A stretch of 64,000 bases of DNA from CAVQFB01 sp963711675 (GTDB lineage: Bacteria > Acidobacteriota > Terriglobia > Terriglobales > Acidobacteriaceae). Every line of letters starts with the position of its first letter. Within the stretch, counting starts at the first letter, position 1. The translations under genes were made by a program, and so were the position numbers. The notes beneath the pieces are model-generated. The model was not told where the DNA came from. It did not search any database and was given only the letters and a program-made list of their open reading frames with translations. The stretch covers positions 222,363 through 286,362 of the forward strand of contig CAVQFB010000008.1 in the NCBI GenBank assembly GCA_963711675.1, written 5' to 3'. Of this stretch, positions 56,204-64,000 are shown one piece after another.

Positions 56204-57481
56204 TCACTGGTTGTACTTCTTCCTATAATCGAGCTGTTGTTGGAGCTGTTCTTTGCTCACGCCTTTTGTCCACTGGTGGTAAGGGCTGTTCATAACGTCT
56301 GCGGTCACGCCTGGAAGAAATGCCTCAGCTTCGGGAATGAACTCGGTATAGAAAGTCTTGGCGACCTCATAGAAGCCGTGCCACTGCGTATAGTCTGGGC
56401 CCATCATGGCCGTGCCCATCCGAGCGCGCCGCCCCTGATGATGCCAAAGCTCATAGTAGGTCCATTCGATCTTTTCATCGAACGGTGTCTTCGTCAGCTT
56501 ATTGGCGGCATACAGCCTATCCATGATCGCTTTGGCTGGTTTGGCGAACTTCTCGTTGTAGAGATCCACCGTGTTCTCGTATTGCTTATAGAAGTTCTCT
56601 ACCCAGCCGGTCGCGTGGCAGTTCGAGCAGACATCCTGCATTGCCGCACGACGCTTCTCCCAGTTTTCCAGCTTGAAGCTGACGACTGGCCGAAGTGTGA
56701 AGCTAATACGGTCGCCCACATCGTGTGTCACTGGCTGATTACTGGTCGCGCTCATGTGACAGGTTGCGCATGTGGGTGCCGCGGAATAGTCTTTCCCAAC
56801 CACCCAGGACTTTGAATCCAGGTTCATCTTGGCGATATTGGCACGGAACTGAATGCCATGTTTCGATTCGGTGTAGATCTCCATTTGTGGATGGTCAGGA
56901 CCCAGGTGACACTTCCCACAGTTCTCGGGCTGGCGAGCCAGTGCCGAACTGAAGGAGTGCCGTCCGTGACAGGCAGCGCAGGAGCCTCGGCTACCATCAG
57001 GATTCACGCGCCCAATCCCACTGTTCGGCCAGGTATCCGCGTCGAACTTGCCATCTTTCAAATACTTGACCTCGCTGCCGTGACACTGCCGGCATCCGTT
57101 CGCTGCAGCTGGGCCGCCCTCCACCACCTCTCCCAACATATTGTCCAGAGACCCGATGAATTGTGCTGCCTGAGAATGACGACTCTTTTCGAACTGCTCT
57201 GCTTCTTTGCCGTGACAGCGCCCACAGTAGTTGGGCGTGACAATCACGGCAATGCGCTGGCCGTAGTGCTCAAATGTGGCGGGATCTTTCTCATTGGCAC
57301 GATGGCACGAATAACAGTCCACATTCTTCTTGGCATGGGCGCTTTCTCGCCACTGCTCCACGATGCCCGGCGTACTGGTGCTGTGGCAATCCAGGCATGC
57401 CTGGCCTTCTGCGGACACCTGGGCACGAGCAACTGTAATCAGCAGGAAGAGGAGAAGAGTGAAGAAAGCCACAAAGCGCAT
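56204..57481 (-). CDS. Octahaem cytochrome c, hydroxylamine oxidoreductase (HAO) family
   Basis: This 425-residue periplasmic protein has a signal peptide (residues 1-20, ending ARA) and eight CxxCH sites in order: CLDCH, CYSCH, CGRCH, CRQCH, CAACH, CGKCH, CATCH, CSNCH. The C-terminal helical part has the HAO-fold segment MGPDYTQWHGFYEVAKTFY, with several Tyr residues that could include a haem cross-link. HAO-family enzymes oxidise hydroxylamine or, in non-nitrifiers, reduce nitrite, NO or hydroxylamine. The direction here is undecided. The ATG at 57481 fits the signal peptide. It lies 73 bases downstream of the RIC gene with no promoter seen, so an NO-responsive operon is likely. Confidence 0.88.
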   Translation of the reverse strand: MRFVAFFTLLLFLLITVARAQVSAEGQACLDCHSTSTPGIVEQWRESAHAKKNVDCYSCHRANEKDPATFEHYGQRIAVIVTPNYCGRCHGKEAEQFEKSRHSQAAQFIGSLDNMLGEVVEGGPAAANGCRQCHGSEVKYLKDGKFDADTWPNSGIGRVNPDGSRGSCAACHGRHSFSSALARQPENCGKCHLGPDHPQMEIYTESKHGIQFRANIAKMNLDSKSWVVGKDYSAAPTCATCHMSATSNQPVTHDVGDRISFTLRPVVSFKLENWEKRRAAMQDVCSNCHATGWVENFYKQYENTVDLYNEKFAKPAKAIMDRLYAANKLTKTPFDEKIEWTYYELWHHQGRRARMGTAMMGPDYTQWHGFYEVAKTFYTEFIPEAEAFLPGVTADVMNSPYHQWTKGVSKEQLQQQLDYRKKYNQ

Positions 57482-57554
57482 GGGAGCCTCCGATTCGCCA
57501 ACATTCTGCAATCATAGCCCGATCTACAAGTGTGTCTGGCTGGTTGCGAGTCGG

Positions 57555-58280
57555 TTAGCGCGCCTGTTCCATTGCAATCGCTCGCGGGAACAGGATGTTG
57601 TTTTCAAGGTGAATGTGCTGGTGCAGATCGGCTTCAAAGTCAGCCAAGGCCTTGTACAAAATCTGGAAGCTAATGCAGGCATCGCCCGGCGGCGTGTATC
57701 CGACGCTTGCTTGACGCATAGCGCGCAAAGCGTTCCCCGCGGAATCGTGCTCATGTTCCATCATGGAAACCGGGTTTTGCACGCTGCCGAACGGCGACGG
57801 CAGGACGGGCTCTTTCTCGATGACCGCCTCTTCCATGCTCACTATGTACGGGAACAGAACCCTCTCCTCTTTCATCATGTGAGTCTTCAGTTCCTGTGCC
57901 AGGCCACGAAACGTCTCACGAATCCGCGGAAGCTCGGGATGGCTCTTCCCATGTACAGAACAAACTTTGTCAAAAAGTGGGCCGAGGCGGGCGATCTCTT
58001 CGCACGTGTACTTGTGGTGTCTGTTCTTGATATGTCCGATCAGGTCGGCTAACGGCTCAGTTTGCCAGTCACGATCCCGCTGTGAGGCACGCGCCGACTG
58101 CTCCGCCATCTCCAGCGAGTCCAGCACCTCGTCCATCGGAAGATTCACCGCACGGCATGCTTCTTCGAGGGACTTGTTGCCCCCGCAGCAGTAGTCGATG
58201 CCCAACTTTTCAAACACTCGGGTCACAGCCGGGTTTTCCAGGGCTAATTCACGAACAGTCTTCTCAGCGGTTGTGCTCAT
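57555..58280 (-). CDS. ric: Iron-sulfur cluster repair di-iron protein (RIC/YtfE/ScdA)
   Basis: This 241-residue protein has an N-terminal ScdA_N domain (VRELALENPAVTRVFEKLGID, then CCGGNKSLEEAC) and a hemerythrin-like domain. The di-iron ligands are visible as HIKNRHHKY, HGKSHPEL, HMMKEERVLFPYI, MMEHEHDSAG and HQHIHLENNILFPR. RIC repairs Fe-S clusters damaged by NO and oxidants and is classically induced by nitrosative stress. AGGAGG sits before the ATG. A conserved palindromic operator lies 80 bases upstream. It is the first gene of a probable operon with the octahaem cytochrome. Confidence 0.94.
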   Translation of the reverse strand: MSTTAEKTVRELALENPAVTRVFEKLGIDYCCGGNKSLEEACRAVNLPMDEVLDSLEMAEQSARASQRDRDWQTEPLADLIGHIKNRHHKYTCEEIARLGPLFDKVCSVHGKSHPELPRIRETFRGLAQELKTHMMKEERVLFPYIVSMEEAVIEKEPVLPSPFGSVQNPVSMMEHEHDSAGNALRAMRQASVGYTPPGDACISFQILYKALADFEADLHQHIHLENNILFPRAIAMEQAR

Positions 58281-58360
58281 TGCGTCCTCCTCGCGGCCCG
58301 GCTTCATTTCTCATGGCCACGCTCGATATTCAGAAGGTAGCGGAGTAGCGAAGCCATGCC

Positions 58361-58375
58361 GATGACTTTTGTCAC
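58361..58375 (-). promoter_or_regulatory. Crp/Fnr-type operator upstream of ric
   Basis: A palindrome TGAC-TTTT-GTCA (core 58363-58374) is centred 29 bases before a conserved weak -10 element (TACCTT on the minus strand), equal to about -41.5, the class II activator position. The same 18-base sequence lies before the YwiC-like gene. The neighbouring Crp/Fnr protein is the probable ligand. Confidence 0.75.
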
Positions 58376-58487
58376 GGGGCAATGACGCATGACGCTAACT
58401 TATGGCAGGATTCTTAGCCTCGCGGGCATGGCACCGGGATGCTCTTATGACGACCCTTGTTATGGCCGGAACAGTGGAGATGTCCTC

Positions 58488-59345
58488 TTACCAATAAGTG
58501 AAAGCAACAGCAAGCAGAATTCCAAATACCAATCCGTGCCTCATCTCGGACCAGCCGAGGCTCCTGACATCCAGAGATTCCGGCTTTCGAAAGAACCACA
58601 GTGTTCCTCGAATGAGTGCCGGAACAAAAGCGACGATCACCAAGGGAGGAAGTACGCGCCAGAACGATGCGCCGACCAGGGATGCGAAAAATGCCAGCTG
58701 CGCCAGGAAGAAGATCTTCCCGCGCGCGAATTTCTGAGAGAAAGTGGAGGCACGGGCAGACTGAATTCGCAATTGAACGAAATGAATCTGGTTGCCTGCG
58801 AAGATCCAGTTGGCTGCCCATAAAACGAAAGCGCGCTCGCTTAGCCGTCCGGTGCCGATGTAGTAAGCAGCCGGTGCAGTGCAAGTGAGGCCAATTGCAC
58901 CGACCAACTGAGCCATCATTCTCGCTTTCCGACCCAGACTTCGGAGGGCTGACTGGACCAGAAGCGCACATGCAGTGGCTCCTCCCAGAAGGAGCAACCA
59001 CAGATCTTGTCCCTTCCACAGCAGACCGGTCAAACTAGCAGTCGCTAAAGTGGCCAAGAGAACCGATGCGACAAGTGCCATCCGTCGTTCTTGTTCTGTA
59101 TTGGCCGTCAAAGAACCGGTGCCAATGAAGCTTTCGACCGGTGTCCGTAGCCAAAATAACGACAGGGCGGCCACCGTGAACAGGAGCAAAGGCCAGATCC
59201 GATGCTCCGAAGCAAACCCCGCAACAATTCCCGTGAATAGGGGGATAAGCAGCAAACCCCAGGCCCCATGCTCGCGAGGCACAATTAGGGCTCGCCTCCG
59301 GGTCTTCTGCAGAGCTGCTCGGACAGCGTCACTGGTCTCGGTCAT
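58488..59345 (-). CDS. YwiC-like multi-spanning membrane protein
   Basis: This 285-residue protein has about eight hydrophobic segments and the family hallmark ALIVPREHGAWGLLLIPL at the N-terminus. The pattern WAANWIFAGNQIHFVQLRI and a short, polar C-terminal loop also fit YwiC-like proteins (a family often found beside anaerobic or nitrate-respiration genes). It has no known biochemical activity. The operator upstream is nearly identical to that of ric, placing it in the same regulon, here as a separate transcript. Confidence 0.88.
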   Translation of the reverse strand: MTETSDAVRAALQKTRRRALIVPREHGAWGLLLIPLFTGIVAGFASEHRIWPLLLFTVAALSLFWLRTPVESFIGTGSLTANTEQERRMALVASVLLATLATASLTGLLWKGQDLWLLLLGGATACALLVQSALRSLGRKARMMAQLVGAIGLTCTAPAAYYIGTGRLSERAFVLWAANWIFAGNQIHFVQLRIQSARASTFSQKFARGKIFFLAQLAFFASLVGASFWRVLPPLVIVAFVPALIRGTLWFFRKPESLDVRSLGWSEMRHGLVFGILLAVAFTYW

Positions 59346-59412
59346 TGGCTTCCTACTTCTGGGCTTCGTTTCGTCTTCTATTTGAAGGTTAGCCGAGCGG
59401 CAGACCCGTACC

Positions 59413-59427
59413 GATGACTTTTGTCAC
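59413..59427 (-). promoter_or_regulatory. Crp/Fnr-type operator upstream of the YwiC-like gene
   Basis: The palindrome TGAC-TTTT-GTCA (core 59415-59426) sits 29 bases from a TAACCT -10 element, exactly the spacing seen at ric. About 45 bases around it are clearly alignable with the ric operator region, so the whole promoter is conserved. Confidence 0.75.
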
Positions 59428-59499
59428 GAGGAGGAGTTTGCATGAATCGTTTTCATGATTGGAGAATCGAAGGGGCGGACGTATCCGAATCGTTCAGAT

Positions 59500-60204
59500 T
59501 TACTCAGGGGAATCTATTTCGGCTTCCAGAGCCTTCAAATTGGAAATGGTTACGGTGCGACCGTCAATCTCGAACATCCCTTCTGCTTGGAGGCGAGAGA
59601 GATTCCGGGAAACCAGCTCGCGGACCGTCCCAATCTGCGACGCCAACTCCTGGTTGCTGACTGGCAAAGTAACCTCCACTCCGTCAGGCGTGCGCTTGCC
59701 TTCGGTTCGGGCAAGACGCAGGAGGAACGAAGCCAGGCGATGCCGCACCGTTGTGAACGAGAGCTCCTCGATGATCCCTACCAGCCGTCGCAGCCGAGCA
59801 CCGACCACACGCAGCACCTTGAGCGCAACCTGAGGATGAGCCAGGCAGAGTGCCTGAAAGTCTTGCTTACTGACGAACAGAAGTGTAGCGTCGTCAACGG
59901 CGGTCACCGAGGCCGGGTAGTTTCCTCCATCGAAAACTGGTAGCTCTGCGACGGAACTGCCTGGCCCATCGATACTGAGAACCTGTTCACGTCCACCGGC
60001 GGAACTTTTGAAAATGCGGACGTGTCCGGACTCGACGACATACAGTCCCGCGCACGGCTCGCCCTCGCTGAAAACGGCTTCGCCCGAAGAGAAACGGCGG
60101 GGCACTGCTCGCTGGGCCAGGAAGGCGAGTTCAGATTCCGTGAGCCCAGAGAAGATCTGGACCTTCGCCAGTGTCTGAGCGTGGTCAACCTTGATTTCCG
60201 CCAC
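59500..60204 (-). CDS. Crp/Fnr family transcriptional regulator
   Basis: This 234-residue regulator has a cyclic-nucleotide-binding-like beta barrel (KVQIFSGLTESELAFLAQRA, then GEAVFSEGEPCAGLYVVESG) and a C-terminal winged helix. The recognition helix contains VRELVSRNLSRL, keeping the E..SR contacts of FNR/DNR proteins, which read TTGAT/TTGAC half-sites. It lacks the Cys set of Fe-S FNR, so oxygen sensing by a 4Fe-4S cluster is unlikely; a DNR/NnrR-type NO sensor is plausible. The GTG at 60204 is preferred. It lies 7 bases after a TACAAT -10 box with no RBS. Nearby ric and YwiC operators are its likely targets. Confidence 0.88.
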   Translation of the reverse strand: MAEIKVDHAQTLAKVQIFSGLTESELAFLAQRAVPRRFSSGEAVFSEGEPCAGLYVVESGHVRIFKSSAGGREQVLSIDGPGSSVAELPVFDGGNYPASVTAVDDATLLFVSKQDFQALCLAHPQVALKVLRVVGARLRRLVGIIEELSFTTVRHRLASFLLRLARTEGKRTPDGVEVTLPVSNQELASQIGTVRELVSRNLSRLQAEGMFEIDGRTVTISNLKALEAEIDSPE

Positions 60205-60211
60205 GGCGGCT

Positions 60212-60240
60212 ATTGTACCGAAGCGGGCTAACGGACAAAA
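60212..60240 (-). promoter_or_regulatory. Possible leaderless promoter of the Crp/Fnr gene
   Basis: Minus-strand TACAAT (60212-60217) ends 7 bases before the GTG at 60204. The -35 region (TTTTGTCC, 60233-60240) is weak. Transcription would start at or one base before the start codon. Confidence 0.45.
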
Positions 60241-60266
60241 CGGGGGCACCCCTTAAGAGCCCCTAG

Positions 60267-60497
60267 TCGGCTTTTCTCACGCCGGGCGGGAATGGTGCCG
60301 CTTTGCCGACTGCCCTGCAACAGAGCGCGAAGCAATCTTCCGGTCTGAGTGCATGGCTGACCCAACTTACAGCCCGCACCCACAGTAACGTGGCCGCAGT
60401 GGCTCTAGCCAATAAGCTGGCGCGCATGGCCTGGGCTGTACTCGCCAAGAATGAACCCTATCGGCCCCCGATGTTGGCCGATGCGGCGACAACGTGA
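60267..60497 (+). pseudogene. IS110-family transposase C-terminal remnant
   Basis: The open frame reads LPTALQQSAKQSSGLSAWL, then ARTHSNVAAVALANKLARMAWAVLAKNEPYRP. This is the C-terminal end of IS110-family (DEDD, serine-containing) transposases, whose typical ending is NVAAVALANKLARIAWAVL. The RuvC-like N-terminal domain and the catalytic Ser region are absent, so it cannot be active. Confidence 0.8.
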
Positions 60498-61068
60498 CTG
60501 GCCTGCAGATGACGCCTGGCTGAGGCCAGGCTTGGAAATCGCGTTCGCGAATCCCACCTCTACAGACCAGCGGCTACTACGGATTTGTGATTTGCTGCCA
60601 GGTCTGCTGGCGAACTGTGAGATGACACAACGGTCGAACCCGGCGCTCTCGAAACCTGTCAACCGGAAAAGCCTTCCAAGGCTGCCTAACTAAATAGGAC
60701 GAGCGCGCAGCGCATTCCATCAAGGCCAGGAGCTTTGTGCTCCAATCAAGGCCGAATACATTTGCGCAGACCATCCTGTCACTTTCATTTTTCGCTTGCG
60801 ACAAAGCGGCGGACCATACATTCCGGTTGGCCGACCAACCGGGAGTTATCTCGCCACTTCCACGGTCACTTCGTGACAAAGCAAGTGTTCTCGACGACGC
60901 CTTCGACCGAGCACCAGCGCGCCTCAGTTGACGCCGTAGTCCCGCACATCGAAGACTCTGCCTGAGGAAGGGTGTACTCTTGGGTTTCCACTTGCATCAA
61001 TTGCGAAATGATTTCCGGCCTAGAGTCGCGAGATGAATGCCTGGCTGTCTCGGCCATAAGAGGTTCCC
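60498..61068. other. Intergenic sequence after the IS110 remnant
   Basis: About 570 bases before the rhamnosidase gene. Part is probably the non-coding 3' end of the old IS110 copy. I recognise no gene; the rhamnosidase promoter was not identified. Confidence 0.45.
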
Positions 61069-63837
61069 ATGCGCTTCAGCAACTTCTTTGCATGTGGTAC
61101 TGATTTCGTCATCCTTCTTGTAGCTTCCTTGAGCTTTGCTGTCACCCCTTTGACACTTGCCAACCTGCGCTGCGAGTACAAATCCAATCCCGTCGGGATT
61201 GACGTTACGCAGCCTCGTCTGAGCTGGGAACTGGTGTCTTCGGAACGAGGGACGGTGCAGGCTGCGTATCAAATCCGCGTGGCGCTTTCCGCCGCGGACT
61301 TGGCGAAGAACAAGTTGATCTGGGACTCGGGCAAGGAAGTCTCGGATGCATCCACTCAAGTTGTCTATCAGGGGCCGAGCTTGCAGACCGGTCAGCGTTA
61401 TTACTGGCAGGTCCGGGTGACGGACGATCAGGGCCGCAACTCAGCCTGGACCGAACCGGCTTATTGGGAAATGGGACTGCTCCAGCCTTCCGACTGGAAA
61501 GCTCGCTGGGTTACTCCCAACGTGCAGGAGGATCCGGCAAAGTCCAATCCCGCGCCGATGTTGCGGCGCGTATTCGAAGGAGAGGGCAATATCGCAAGCG
61601 CGCGCCTTTATGTCTCGGCGATGGGTTTGTACGAGTTGGAACTGAACGGCAAGCGGGTCGGCGATCAATATTTCACGCCGGGGTGGACTGCTTATGATTT
61701 TCGTTATCAGTACCAGACCTACGACATTACCGCGCAGTTGAAACGGGGAAAGAACTGCCTGGGGGCCCTGCTCGGCGACGGTTGGTTCCGTGGAAACATG
61801 ACATGGGATCACACGCGCAATTCGTATGGAACAAAATTGGCGCTGCTCGCTCAAATGGTCATTACATACAAAGATGGCAAGCAGCAAGTCATCGGCACGG
61901 ACGAGAACTGGAAAGCGACGACGGGCCCCATTCTAATGTCAGATCTTTACGACGGCGAGACTTACGATGCGCGTTTGGAGCGCATCGGATGGACCGATGC
62001 CGTTTACGATGACAAGGATTGGAAGGGCGTAGCGTTGCTCGGCTCCCCCAAAGCAACGTTGGTCGCTGCTGCAGGACCGCCGGTGCGGGCGATTGAAGAA
62101 GTCAAGCCGGTCAAAATAATCAAAACTCCGGACGGCAACACCGTGCTCGACATGGGACAGAACATGGTTGGTTGGATGCGATTTCGTCTGACAGCGCCTG
62201 GCGGCACCACCATTACATTGCGGCATGCTGAGGTTCTCGACAGTAAAGGCAATTTTTATGCTGAGAATCTACGCACGGCCCAGCAGACTATTCGCTACAC
62301 CACGAAAGGCCAAGGTATCGAGGTCTTTGAACCGCATTTCACGTTTCAGGGTTTTCGCTATGTAGCTGTCGAAGGATGGCCCGGAGAGTTGCCTCTCGAT
62401 GCGTTCACCGGAGTAGTAGTGCATTCGCTGATGGAACCTGCCGGCACGTTCGAAACTTCGAATGTCATGCTGAACAAGCTGCAGCACAACATCGTCTGGG
62501 GGCAGAAAGGAAACTTCGTCGACGTTCCAACGGATTGCCCGCAGCGCGATGAGCGGTTGGGTTGGACTGGGGACGCTCAGGTTTTTGCTCCGACGGCCTG
62601 TTTCAATCACGACTCTGCTGCCTTCTATACCAAGTGGCTGAAGGATGTTGCCCTCGACCAGCAAGACGACGGTGCCGTGCCACATGTGATTCCCAATGTT
62701 CTTTCCCACAAGACGCGCACGGGTTCGTCCGCCTCGGCTGGCTGGGCAGATGTCGCGACGGTGCTGCCCTGGACTCTCTATCTCTCCTATGGCGACCGCC
62801 GAATTTTGGAAGAACAGTATCCCAGCATGAAGGCCTGGGTAGAATACATTCGGCGCGAAGCGGGCGACCGGTTCATCTGGAGCGGCGGGTCCAGCTTCGG
62901 GGATTGGCTCGCTTACGCCACAACCGATGCGGATTACCCTGGAGCCACCACCGACAAGGACTTAATTCAGACCGCCTATTTTGCCCGCTCAACCGACTTG
63001 CTGCGAGCGACGGCTGAAGTCCTGGGGAAGAAGGAAGACGCCGATTCCTACGCCCGACTGCTCGATCTCATCCGCTCTGCCTTCCAGAAGGAGTTCGTTA
63101 CTCTGAATGGACGGCTTTCTTCCAACACACAGACTGCCTATTCGCTGGCCCTGGCTTTCGACCTTCTACCGGAATCGCAGCGCAAGGAAGCGGCGGAAAG
63201 GCTGGCCGCCGATGTCCGCGCCTTCAAGCACATCACGACGGGCTTTCTTGGTACACCGCTGATCTGTCAGGTGCTGAGCGACTACGGATATTTCGACGAA
63301 GCTTATATGCTGCTGAACCGAACGGAGTATCCTTCATGGCTCTACCCGATCACAAAGGATGCCACCACCATCTGGGAGCGCTGGGATGGCATTAAGCCGG
63401 ACGGATCTTTCCAGGACAAATCAATGAATTCATTCAATCACTACGCGTATGGGGCGATTGGCGAGTGGATGTATCGCGTAATTGCGGGAATTGTAATCGA
63501 CCCCAAGCAGCCGGGCTACAAGCACATACTGATCCAACCGCATCCCGGCGGCGGATTGAGGTGGGCGAAAGCTTCGGTGCACAGCATGTACGGCAAAGTC
63601 GCTTCGTCATGGGAGCTGAAAGACGGGAAGATGACGCTACGTGTCGAGGTTCCCGCGAACGCGACCGCCTCTGTTCGCCTGCCCAAAGCCAAGCTGGAAC
63701 AGGTGGCTGAGAGCGGGAAACCTCTGCAGTTGAGTCCGGGCATTTCGGGAGCACGGCAGAGCGATGATGCCGTCTTTGCAGAGGTTGGTTCGGGGAGCTA
63801 CGTTTTCGATTTCAGCTACGAAAGTTCCGCCCGGTAA
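61069..63837 (+). CDS. Alpha-L-rhamnosidase, glycoside hydrolase family 78
   Basis: This 922-residue secreted enzyme has an N-terminal hydrophobic signal (FVILLVASLSFAV). The Bac_rhamnosid modules follow in order: fibronectin-like N domain (LRCEYKSNPVGIDVTQPRLSW), rhamnose-binding domain (ASARLYVSAMGLYELELNGKRVG), and an (alpha/alpha)6 barrel with the catalytic motif TDCPQRDERLGWTGDAQVF (general acid in DERLGW). The C-terminal beta-sandwich segment (GYKHILIQPHPGGGLRWAKAS) completes it. It removes terminal alpha-linked L-rhamnose from plant polysaccharides or glycosides. AAGAGG precedes the ATG. It appears monocistronic. Confidence 0.95.
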   Translation: MRFSNFFACGTDFVILLVASLSFAVTPLTLANLRCEYKSNPVGIDVTQPRLSWELVSSERGTVQAAYQIRVALSAADLAKNKLIWDSGKEVSDASTQVVYQGPSLQTGQRYYWQVRVTDDQGRNSAWTEPAYWEMGLLQPSDWKARWVTPNVQEDPAKSNPAPMLRRVFEGEGNIASARLYVSAMGLYELELNGKRVGDQYFTPGWTAYDFRYQYQTYDITAQLKRGKNCLGALLGDGWFRGNMTWDHTRNSYGTKLALLAQMVITYKDGKQQVIGTDENWKATTGPILMSDLYDGETYDARLERIGWTDAVYDDKDWKGVALLGSPKATLVAAAGPPVRAIEEVKPVKIIKTPDGNTVLDMGQNMVGWMRFRLTAPGGTTITLRHAEVLDSKGNFYAENLRTAQQTIRYTTKGQGIEVFEPHFTFQGFRYVAVEGWPGELPLDAFTGVVVHSLMEPAGTFETSNVMLNKLQHNIVWGQKGNFVDVPTDCPQRDERLGWTGDAQVFAPTACFNHDSAAFYTKWLKDVALDQQDDGAVPHVIPNVLSHKTRTGSSASAGWADVATVLPWTLYLSYGDRRILEEQYPSMKAWVEYIRREAGDRFIWSGGSSFGDWLAYATTDADYPGATTDKDLIQTAYFARSTDLLRATAEVLGKKEDADSYARLLDLIRSAFQKEFVTLNGRLSSNTQTAYSLALAFDLLPESQRKEAAERLAADVRAFKHITTGFLGTPLICQVLSDYGYFDEAYMLLNRTEYPSWLYPITKDATTIWERWDGIKPDGSFQDKSMNSFNHYAYGAIGEWMYRVIAGIVIDPKQPGYKHILIQPHPGGGLRWAKASVHSMYGKVASSWELKDGKMTLRVEVPANATASVRLPKAKLEQVAESGKPLQLSPGISGARQSDDAVFAEVGSGSYVFDFSYESSAR

Positions 63838-63861
63838 CTTAGGGCGACCCAAAACCAAGAA

Positions 63862-63909
63862 ATGTCATCCTGAGCAACGTTCTTTGCGCAGCGAAGGCCT
63901 GAGCGAAGC
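63862..63909. repeat. Short interspersed intergenic repeat (GTCATCCTGAGC type)
   Basis: Just after the rhamnosidase the sequence TGTCATCCTGAGC and, 20 or so bases on, GCAGCGAAGGCCTGAGCGAAGC appear. This resembles a short repeat that I recall being widespread between genes in several soil bacteria. Only one copy is in the window. Confidence 0.4.
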
Positions 63910-64000
63910 GTCACGTTTTGCGACGCAATAGTGGCGTGTCCGGATCGCTTCCTTATCCGGGGATGTGGTCCGCCCCCTAGCCCTTCTAGATTATGCCCGA

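Overview
The window looks like a chromosomal segment of an acidobacterium (Terriglobia/Koribacter-like). This is inferred from gene content, not from a marker gene. The signs are an Oar-like TonB receptor with an N-terminal carboxypeptidase-regulatory domain, two CRTAC1/ASPIC-UnbV FG-GAP proteins, two Ser/Thr kinases with C-terminal TolB/WD40-like propellers, many secreted one-off proteins, and GC-rich coding DNA. I saw no rRNA, tRNA or CRISPR array.

Layout. (1) 1-7158, plus strand: the end of a surface-polysaccharide-type cluster: AsnB-like amidotransferase (5' end outside the window), acyl carrier protein, AMP-forming acyl ligase, NadE-like synthetase, Wza-like export protein and an ATP-grasp ligase. 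(2) 7266-14230, minus strand: Oar-like receptor, TPR protein and a CRTAC1 protein. A strong hairpin separates the receptor from the TPR gene. (3) 14748-23961, plus strand: a tightly packed run of seven genes: DAHP synthase, PD40 protein with one CxxCH, CRTAC1 protein, YVTN propeller with di-haem cytochrome c, second propeller, RidA, and a double periplasmic binding protein. Start/stop overlaps suggest one operon built around periplasmic redox and binding functions. (4) 24135-30795: Sel1-repeat protein, DHOR-type di-haem oxidoreductase, TonB-C-like secreted protein, SnoaL-like protein, a broken IS5-family transposase and an SRPBCC protein. (5) 30833-47023, mostly minus strand: a secreted protein, two recently duplicated Ig-like/clan GH-A glycosidases, a Uup-type ABC-F ATPase, two propeller kinases and a PilZ protein, with a small secreted protein and an RluA-type pseudouridine synthase on the plus strand. 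(6) 47465-56100: a hybrid histidine kinase, a second member of the secreted family, an unknown secreted protein, and a debris zone of small-gene and AsmA remnants. (7) 56204-60204, minus strand: octahaem HAO-family cytochrome, RIC di-iron repair protein, YwiC-like membrane protein and a Crp/Fnr regulator. Two identical palindromic operators make this a probable nitrosative-stress regulon. (8) An IS110 remnant, then a GH78 alpha-L-rhamnosidase at 61069-63837.

Sequence quality matters when reading this window. At least eleven single-base indels, nearly all +1, break otherwise well-conserved reading frames, and nine or ten of them lie between 18.4 and 22.5 kb. Because the flanking codons are intact, they look more like residual sequencing or assembly errors than gene decay. 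I therefore annotate those genes across the frameshift and give the position of each break.
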